Positions 18,609 through 22,825 of a stretch of 22,825 nt of DNA are shown piece after piece. Origin of the DNA: a virus; IMG/VR virus record IMGVR_UViG_3300013233_000173, positions 1-22,825 of that record. One strand, written 5' to 3'. The notes under the pieces are model-generated. The model saw nothing but the letters and a program-made list of their open reading frames with translations, did no database searches and was not told the origin of the DNA. The first letter of the stretch is position 1; each line of letters starts with the position of its first letter. The position numbers were made by a program, and so were the translations under genes.

Positions 18609-19012
18609 GCTGGTCTCCTCACCAGACTATCTTTCCAATCGCATGTTCCCTCTTTTATGCCGCGTATGATTTCTCCTCTAACGCAATGTTTACCAGTCCA
18701 GAATTGTGTGTAGGAAGTAGGGCAGTCGGAATAGAAAAATAACATCCCCAGTGCGTTCTTTACCAGATAGTTCCATTTATCGTCAACATAGTCCCAATTA
18801 ACCGACGGCCGAGTTTTCGGTGGGACCTGCAGGGGAACTAGTTCCAACGCGGTGCCGTATACTCGTGGCACGCCATCCGAACGCCAAGACCGTAATTCCA
18901 AGCCAACACGTCCATGTATAGGGAACGCGCCTGGCGCGTCGATACAATAGAGCACGACACGGTTTTCTGGGTATTCCCGGGTTCCGTAGTTTCCGTCTAG
19001 TTTAATCAACAT
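18605..19012 (-). CDS. VDAPG-family protein, copy 2
   Basis: A 135-residue protein, the same length as its paralogue at 16740-17147. Shared blocks: N-terminal YGTREYPENRVVLYCIDAPG, HGRVG, PSVNWDYVDDKWN and EGTCDWKDSLVRRP. Between these the two differ freely (about 105-122), so they diverged some time ago. The function is unknown. GGGAGAG seven bases upstream supports the ATG at 19012, four bases after the metallophosphoesterase stop. It starts a block of VDAPG gene, small membrane gene and MKNL gene. Confidence 0.7.
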   Translation of the reverse strand: MLIKLDGNYGTREYPENRVVLYCIDAPGAFPIHGRVGLELRSWRSDGVPRVYGTALELVPLQVPPKTRPSVNWDYVDDKWNYLVKNALGMLFFYSDCPTSYTQFWTGKHCVRGEIIRGIKEGTCDWKDSLVRRPA

Positions 19013-19015
19013 ATT

Positions 19016-19522
19016 TTATCTCTCCCTCATTACGCGTTTTATTTCCGACAAGGTGATAGGAGTATACTTTATCTGCTCTACAGATGCGTTGAAATATCTC
19101 TTGTCTGGAAGAATGTTGCCGTGCATATGACCGTGAATATTTCCAGAGCACCAATGTGGAATAGAATCAGGGTGAATGGGAATATGTGACATAATGAAGA
19201 CGTCTAGCTTTTGGGTCGCCCGAATATCATCGAAATACTGAGAATAATCCTTCAACTTGAAGATGTCGTGGTTTCCCTTAATGAGTATTTTACGACCGTT
19301 GAGACGATTAAGAATTGGAAGAAATCGTCGATTAATGACAACGTCGCCTAGGTGGTAAACCCTGTCGAATTTTCCGACAACATCATTCCAGCGCTCTACC
19401 ATATATTCATCGGCTTCTTCGTAGTTATCCCAGCGTCTCGCTGGTTTGCCATTTTTGTCGACGAATTTGTACATATTGGCATGGCCAAAGTGGGTATCTG
19501 ACACAATCCAGGGGTCGTTCAT
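19016..19522 (-). CDS. Calcineurin-like metallophosphoesterase
   Basis: A 168-residue protein starting at the ATG at 19522, which has AGGA seven bases upstream; an ATG at 19549 in frame lacks one. All metal-binding motifs are present: SDTHFGH (8-14), HLGDV (57-61), KGNHD (82-86), SHIPIHP (112-118) and HGHMHG (130-135). The enzyme uses two metal ions to hydrolyse phosphoesters; small phage and bacterial members act on nucleotides, DNA ends or unknown substrates. No extra domain or signal is seen, so it should be cytoplasmic. It lies in a unit with unknown small genes, so its substrate cannot be read from context. Confidence 0.9.
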   Translation of the reverse strand: MNDPWIVSDTHFGHANMYKFVDKNGKPARRWDNYEEADEYMVERWNDVVGKFDRVYHLGDVVINRRFLPILNRLNGRKILIKGNHDIFKLKDYSQYFDDIRATQKLDVFIMSHIPIHPDSIPHWCSGNIHGHMHGNILPDKRYFNASVEQIKYTPITLSEIKRVMRER

Positions 19523-19535
19523 ACGGGTTTCCTCA

Positions 19536-19889
19536 TTAAATAACGTCATCTTCTTCTACAACATATCCGAGATTTTCGTTAAATTCCGGATGGTGGGACA
19601 TAAGAGCTGTTATGTTCTTCATCGTGAGGCACATAAAAGCATCAGAAATACTATGATCTATGAAATCGTGTTCACGGCCAATTTTAGCAATCAATTTATT
19701 AATTTTTTCTTTAACATGATCTGATTTATCAATGAGTTCTCGGTATAATTCAATATCATGCCCCAGAGAATACGTATTAGAAATACTCCTTTTTTCTAGA
19801 TACGACACCATCGAATCTAGAGATCTCGCATAAAATTTAACCATTGCATGATTATCTTCATCGTACTTCACCATTGAATATATTTTCAT
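19536..19889 (-). CDS. Tandem-duplicated small protein, copy 1
   Basis: A 117-residue protein I do not recognise. It aligns along its length with the next upstream gene: MKIYSM, the SLDSMV.YL..RS step, a LYR/LYS helix with NKSD/DKSD, L.AKI..E..FI, AF...TMKNI..LM..HP..NEN.GY. Charged and helical, no membrane span. The start shares a repeated leader with copy 2 (AAGGACTAATTCTGATG against AAGGATTAATTCCGATG). The position within the unit suggests both are expressed together from the promoter at 21059-21087. The function is unknown. Confidence 0.7.
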   Translation of the reverse strand: MKIYSMVKYDEDNHAMVKFYARSLDSMVSYLEKRSISNTYSLGHDIELYRELIDKSDHVKEKINKLIAKIGREHDFIDHSISDAFMCLTMKNITALMSHHPEFNENLGYVVEEDDVI

Positions 19890-19894
19890 CAGAA

Positions 19895-20260
19895 TTAGTC
19901 CTTTCCTTGCACTAATTGAATCTCATTGACTGAATATCCGATGTTTTCGTTGTATTTTGGATGAAAATACATAAGATTGTTTATATTTTTCATGGTGATA
20001 TCGATGAATGCTGAAGAATTTGTACGCTCAATAAAATATGACTCTTTGCGAATTTTGGCGTTCAGTTGACGGATTATAGAATATTCATTGTCGGATTTGT
20101 TCATGATAGCGCTATATAGTTTAACGTTATGCGTTAAAACGATCAATTCTTCGTTACTTCTATTTTTTAGATACTTCACCATCGAGTCTAAAGACTCCGA
20201 GTAAAACTCTGGGGGTAGTTGACGCTTTCCGTCGTGACGAGACATTGAATATATTTTCAT
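19895..20260 (-). CDS. Tandem-duplicated small protein, copy 2
   Basis: A 121-residue paralogue of 19536-19889 (MKIYSM at the start, YSESLDSMVKYLKNRS, HPKYNENIGY near the end). The two keep the same order of helices, but about half the residues differ, whereas the DNA around the two starts is almost identical (30 of 32 bases; 19872-19903 against 20243-20274). That conserved strip covers the start region and may itself be under selection. The function is unknown. Confidence 0.7.
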   Translation of the reverse strand: MKIYSMSRHDGKRQLPPEFYSESLDSMVKYLKNRSNEELIVLTHNVKLYSAIMNKSDNEYSIIRQLNAKIRKESYFIERTNSSAFIDITMKNINNLMYFHPKYNENIGYSVNEIQLVQGKD

Positions 20261-20265
20261 CGGAA

Positions 20266-20514
20266 TTAATCCTTCTCAAAATCTGCGATTTGCATGCTTA
20301 GGTCGAAAAGATCTTCAGAAGCTATCGATACACAAGAATCCATAAATATTAGATGCGACATGCGCGGAAATTTTCTACTTATCGCACGCTTGACGTCCAT
20401 CGGTTTTCCAGAAACCCCGCCTACTGATTTATAATCTTTATCGTCGATCTTTTCAAAAACTTCAGCCTCGACGAAATCGTCTTCGTGGCGGACGATCTTA
20501 AGCGCTTGTATCAT
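20266..20514 (-). CDS. Small protein of unknown function
   Basis: An 82-residue protein (MIQALKIVRHEDDFVEAEVF). It looks like a beta-strand pair followed by VGGVSGKPMDVKRAISRKFPRM and an acidic helical end. No family is recognised. The start lies inside the end of the 176-residue gene (17-base overlap) and uses its AAAGGA codons as Shine-Dalgarno, showing coupled translation. It precedes the tandem pair by five bases. Confidence 0.6.
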   Translation of the reverse strand: MIQALKIVRHEDDFVEAEVFEKIDDKDYKSVGGVSGKPMDVKRAISRKFPRMSHLIFMDSCVSIASEDLFDLSMQIADFEKD

Positions 20515-21028
20515 TCTCGTATCCTTTTAGAACTTTTTGGGCGGCATCTCGGTAATTTAATCCGAGAGAATACTCTTTCTCGACTTCCGCGATTATAGCT
20601 TTAACCCTGGTGATTGGGGGAAACGACATTTTTCTGGAAATAATAACATCCCGCAAAGCCTCTCTTGCGTCCGAAGAACGGTTGGTCTTATAGACCCCTT
20701 CCTCAAGTTCTTTGAATGTTACATTCTCAGAAGGATATCGCCACTCGGGAATAGAGATATTTTTGATGAAATCCTTTGCAATCTCGCGGAAGCTGCCCGA
20801 CAGTGTGAAGTCGTCAATTTGATCATTTGAATAGGTTAATCCGAATTGTTCGGCGACATAGGCAGCATCTCTGGCGTCCGCGAAGGATCCAATCGTTATC
20901 GTGCTTTTAGGTTTCGAGGTCCAGGCCCGAGCTCTAAAATCTTTTGTTCTCAAATGCATATGAGACTTGTAATATGCATTTGGTGTCTCAGATACAGAAC
21001 TAAGTTTTAATCCGTTTCGGTCTTCCAT
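20498..21028 (-). CDS. Protein with a possible AP2-like DNA-binding segment
   Basis: A 176-residue protein. Residues about 26-65 (FRARAWTSKPKSTITIGSFA, then DARDAAYVAEQFGL) resemble the three-strand/helix layout of AP2-type DNA-binding domains of phage proteins (RARV....K...LG.F....EAA.A...A...G), though the match is short and I hold it loosely. The C-terminal half is helical and charged with no recognised motif. It is the first gene of a long early-type unit, 31 bases after the -10 box, with AAGGA six bases before the ATG. A regulator would suit that position; otherwise the role is unknown. Confidence 0.5.
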   Translation of the reverse strand: MEDRNGLKLSSVSETPNAYYKSHMHLRTKDFRARAWTSKPKSTITIGSFADARDAAYVAEQFGLTYSNDQIDDFTLSGSFREIAKDFIKNISIPEWRYPSENVTFKELEEGVYKTNRSSDAREALRDVIISRKMSFPPITRVKAIIAEVEKEYSLGLNYRDAAQKVLKGYENDTSA

Positions 21029-21058
21029 CGTGTTTCCTTATGTTTTTACCTTAGAATT

Positions 21059-21087
21059 ACTATATCATAAATGTGGTTCATTGTAAA
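21059..21087 (-). promoter_or_regulatory. Early-type promoter for the 176-aa to MKNL copy 2 unit
   Basis: On the - strand: TTTACA (21087-21082), a 17-base spacer, TATAGT (21064-21059). It directly follows the hairpin at 21093-21124 and precedes the 176-residue gene by about 30 bases. Confidence 0.8.
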
Positions 21088-21092
21088 CACAC

Positions 21093-21124
21093 GAATGGCC
21101 CCAATCCTAGGAAAGGGGCCATTC
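21093..21124 (-). terminator. Hairpin, probable terminator after the 52-aa gene
   Basis: Perfect 10-bp arms GAATGGCCCC (21093-21102) and GGGGCCATTC (21115-21124) with a 12-base loop that holds CCTAGG. It lies eight bases after the 52-residue gene stop and just before the next promoter, the expected place for a terminator. The following - strand bases (GTGTGTTTAC) are only moderately T-rich; the + strand side (ATTTCTATT) is more so, and it may work in both directions. Confidence 0.65.
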
Positions 21125-21131
21125 ATTTCTA

Positions 21132-21290
21132 TTATGTTATTTCGATTCCGGTTATAAACGTGTCAGTTATTTTTCGGGCATCGGAATCTGACATGCAGGT
21201 GATTACAACGGTTTTGCCGCATTCGAGTTTAATTACGACATAAATGCTGTCTTGTTTTACGGAACAAACGTTATGGAATGGTTTCATCAT
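21132..21290 (-). CDS. Isolated 52-residue protein with its own promoter
   Basis: A 52-residue frame (MMKPFHNVCSVKQDSIYVVI, then KLECGKTVVITCMSDSDARK) not reported as a long reading frame because of its size. It is flanked by a strong promoter (21310-21338) and a hairpin (21093-21124), the best argument that it is real. AGAGGAG precedes the ATG pair at 21290 and 21287; the second gives better spacing. The protein looks like a small beta-sheet with three Cys and a C-terminal helix (SDSDARKITDTF), somewhat like a small beta-beta-alpha fold. No family is recognised. Confidence 0.65.
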   Translation of the reverse strand: MMKPFHNVCSVKQDSIYVVIKLECGKTVVITCMSDSDARKITDTFITGIEIT

Positions 21291-21309
21291 TTTCTCCTCT
21301 GATGGTTGC

Positions 21310-21338
21310 ATTATATACTATTGAGAAGCAAATGTAAA
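21310..21338 (-). promoter_or_regulatory. Strong early-type promoter for the 52-aa gene
   Basis: On the - strand: TTTACA (21338-21333), a 17-base spacer, TATAAT (21315-21310), the best match in the window. It begins eight bases after the stop of the beta-helix gene. Confidence 0.85.
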
Positions 21339-21345
21339 CATCAAA

Positions 21346-22383
21346 TTAATCACAAATTCCCTCTACAAAGAGTCTTTTGCATCGGATCTTTCCCTCCTGA
21401 ACCGCTATAATATCTTCAACATTCACTTTACATTGAATGATTCTATCGCCACCTGGCCAATGATTTGCATGAGAGACATGCAGGCCAGAAGAACACGAAG
21501 ACTGAGCGCATCCATCATAGTATTTAACCGAAGCCCATTCGCCTACCTTGTAGACAAAAGTCTTATCATACACGCTAGTTAAATCTGACCTTACCCGTTT
21601 CCAGCATGTTAGAACTCCGTTCAGGGGTGACAGGCCAGTCTGTAACAAAATAGAAGCGATCAGATCCTTTGAAAGGTCAACCGTTATAGGGTTCGGACAA
21701 CTTGAAACGTGTTGTCGCTCAGACACAACTCCATGTTCTGAAATAGTGCAACCGACAATCACCGCGGAATTCATAACCCTTCCGTGATCTTCTATTACGC
21801 AATCTTTTATGCTGCTATAATTTTGCAAATATGGATCGGATCCAACAATTGCGCGATCTCTGATACGACAGCTATCCAGAACAATGGTACCCTTTACTAC
21901 TCCCCAGTCGCCGATCTGAGAATTTCCAAAAACGGTGGCGTTTTCACATACCCATCCATGACCACAGACAATGCTACTTCCGCGAACGACGGCCCAGTCT
22001 GAAATCCGACCGTGTCCGTATATCCAAGACGTACCCCGAACACTTACAGAGTCTTCAAGTATCGAGTCCCCGAAAACTTTGGCGCGGTCTAACACGCGGG
22101 CCTTATCGAAAATTTCAGCATCGCCGTAAACCTTAGCATCGCCATAAATTTCGCAACAATCGTAAACGTTCGCGCTGTCATAGACTTTGGCGTTGTCGTA
22201 TACTCGGGCTTCGCCGTAGACCCAACAGTTTCCGTCGTGGGAAAGATTTTCTCCCGACTGGATCCAGCCTCCAATGTCCCCACTTCTGACTCCACCAAAA
22301 TCTCTTACCGCTTTAATTCTGCAAAGCTCCAACTTTCTCAGCGGATCGTACACCTTATCGCATATCTCATACTTTTTCATCAT
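21346..22383 (-). CDS. Hexapeptide beta-helix protein with C-terminal GLHVS domain
   Basis: A 345-residue protein. The start MMKKYEICDK, then IKAVRDFGGVRSGDIGGWI is a known phage opening before a left-handed beta-helix. From about 48 to 235 short repeats follow, such as VYGEARVYDNAKVYDSANVY and IFDKARVLDRAKVFGDS, with one aliphatic residue in each six. The C-terminal 80 residues hold TFVYKVGEW, SSGLHVSHANHW and a VNVEDIIAVQEGKIRCKR run, which recalls the C-terminal domain of phage rIIB-like proteins. The role is unknown; beta-helices often serve as rigid spacers or binding surfaces. GAGG precedes the ATG pair at 22383/22380. It may be read through from the 78-residue gene upstream. Confidence 0.7.
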   Translation of the reverse strand: MMKKYEICDKVYDPLRKLELCRIKAVRDFGGVRSGDIGGWIQSGENLSHDGNCWVYGEARVYDNAKVYDSANVYDCCEIYGDAKVYGDAEIFDKARVLDRAKVFGDSILEDSVSVRGTSWIYGHGRISDWAVVRGSSIVCGHGWVCENATVFGNSQIGDWGVVKGTIVLDSCRIRDRAIVGSDPYLQNYSSIKDCVIEDHGRVMNSAVIVGCTISEHGVVSERQHVSSCPNPITVDLSKDLIASILLQTGLSPLNGVLTCWKRVRSDLTSVYDKTFVYKVGEWASVKYYDGCAQSSCSSGLHVSHANHWPGGDRIIQCKVNVEDIIAVQEGKIRCKRLFVEGICD

Positions 22384-22406
22384 ATACCTCGTACGTCTAA
22401 TTCAAA

Positions 22407-22447
22407 GGATCTACCGGACAGAAGGAGAAGAAAAATCCGGTAGATCC
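22407..22447. repeat. 12-bp inverted repeat between genes
   Basis: Arms GGATCTACCGGA (22407-22418) and TCCGGTAGATCC (22436-22447), loop 17 bases. It stands between the 78-residue gene stop (22473) and the beta-helix gene start (22383). On the - strand the stem is followed by TTTGAATTAG, a poor U tract, so it is a possible weak terminator or attenuator. The loop reads as a pyrimidine-rich run (TTTTTCTTCTCCTTCTG) that could pair with purine-rich Shine-Dalgarno sequences. Confidence 0.75.
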
Positions 22448-22472
22448 CGAGCTCTGCTGAATTTGAGAATCC

Positions 22473-22709
22473 CTATTCAGCTAGAACAAACTCTGACCAA
22501 TCAATCTCGATAGGAGAAAGTTTTCCGGTTTTATGATAAGTGAAAACGTGAAAAACTTTCATCGGATGATTGGTCAATTGATTTCGAACAAAATCATTGG
22601 CTGACGACTCATTCACGAAAGTGTATGGCGTATTAGTATTCGCGCAGATAACAATAAATTTTGGAACGACGTCTGAGACATTATTATCGGTCTCAGATAA
22701 TATCGTCAA
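22473..22709 (-). CDS. Small protein of unknown function, start uncertain
   Basis: A 78-residue frame from a TTG at 22709 (MTILSETDNNVSDVVPKFIV). No in-frame ATG occurs before residue 50, the Shine-Dalgarno is poor, and the frame stays open back to the right window edge (22825). The true start may therefore lie upstream or outside. The visible part has strands KFIVICANTNTPYTFVN and a helix ANDFVRNQLTNHP, then KVFHVFTYHKTGKLSPI, a compact alpha/beta pattern seen in small phage proteins. The function is unknown. Confidence 0.45.
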   Translation of the reverse strand: MTILSETDNNVSDVVPKFIVICANTNTPYTFVNESSANDFVRNQLTNHPMKVFHVFTYHKTGKLSPIEIDWSEFVLAE

Positions 22710-22774
22710 AGCACCGCTTTTTAGCAGATCAAAATTACAACATCGGAGCGGCTGGGAGATTTCTCCTACCGCTA

Positions 22775-22799
22775 GCGAGCAATAACCAGGCTTGCTCGC
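22775..22799. repeat. 8-bp inverted repeat near window end
   Basis: Arms GCGAGCAA (22775-22782) and TTGCTCGC (22792-22799), loop 9 bases, GC-rich. It could end an upstream - strand transcript or lie within the 5' part of the 78-residue gene. The bases 22710-22825 hold no other recognised feature and no early-type promoter. Confidence 0.65.
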
Positions 22800-22825
22800 C
22801 GATTCAACTTTAACCCGTATAAGCG

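Noticed and set aside
22597-22785. A 62-residue + strand frame at the right edge
   Set aside because: It is opposite the 78-residue gene, and no other + strand gene is seen after 5800.
1-22825. tRNA genes, CRISPR arrays, insertion sequences or att sites
   Set aside because: No cloverleaf-like segment, regularly spaced repeats, transposase or integrase was seen on either strand by eye.

Overview
The window looks like part of a T4-superfamily myovirus genome that infects an alphaproteobacterium. The T4 signature is a set of recognisable cousins: gp4 head-completion nuclease, a tail-tube-fold protein, the gp26-type and gp51-type baseplate hub proteins, the gp32 single-strand DNA-binding protein, a gp33-like late-transcription co-activator and a gp30-type ATP-dependent DNA ligase. 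The host assignment rests on two protein families that are essentially alphaproteobacterial: a GapR (DUF2312) nucleoid protein and a GcrA cell-cycle regulator domain. No tRNA, rRNA, CRISPR array or insertion sequence was seen. Species cannot be told from the sequence alone.

Layout. Bases 1-5800 are on the + strand and hold late virion genes: gp4 (cut by the left edge), a conserved assembly protein, a tail-tube-like protein, gp26-like, gp51-like (reached only through a -1 frameshift on an 8-T run), and two structural proteins that look related at their C-terminal ends. At 5797-5800 the strands meet with overlapping stop codons. From there to the right edge every gene is on the - strand and is read right to left.

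Bases 5797-8810 carry gp32, gp33, a 364-residue conserved T4-superfamily protein, a small WYL_2/Sm-like protein, GapR and a 61-residue protein. A perfect T4-type late promoter box (TATAAATA) lies between gp33 and gp32. Bases 8814-11814 form one operon-like run: a 77-residue protein, a GcrA-domain fusion, a shorter paralogue of its N-terminal part, a macro-like protein, a SleB-type cell-wall hydrolase, a two-span membrane protein and an SPFH (band 7) membrane protein. Bases 11833-16108 hold an L7/L12-C-domain-like protein, the DNA ligase and several phage families of unknown function.

Bases 16178-22709 are accessory. They contain an array of four divergent homologues sharing a VDAPG/TRDGR core, two copies of an accompanying small family, tiny single-span membrane proteins in between, a metallophosphoesterase, a tandem gene duplication and a beta-helix protein. 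Much of 16700-18000 is visibly richer in G+C than its neighbours.

Regulation. Seven very similar -35/-10 pairs (TTTAC[A/T], 16-17 bp, TATAAT-like) on the - strand mark early-type transcription units beginning near 8780, 11785, 13540, 15207, 18174, 21058 and 21309. Genes within units are tightly packed, with many ATGA overlaps and Shine-Dalgarno sequences inside the upstream gene. The most unusual items are the gp26/gp51 frameshift, the GcrA fusion with its stand-alone paralogue, the SPFH-membrane-hydrolase cassette, the VDAPG array and two long perfect inverted repeats.
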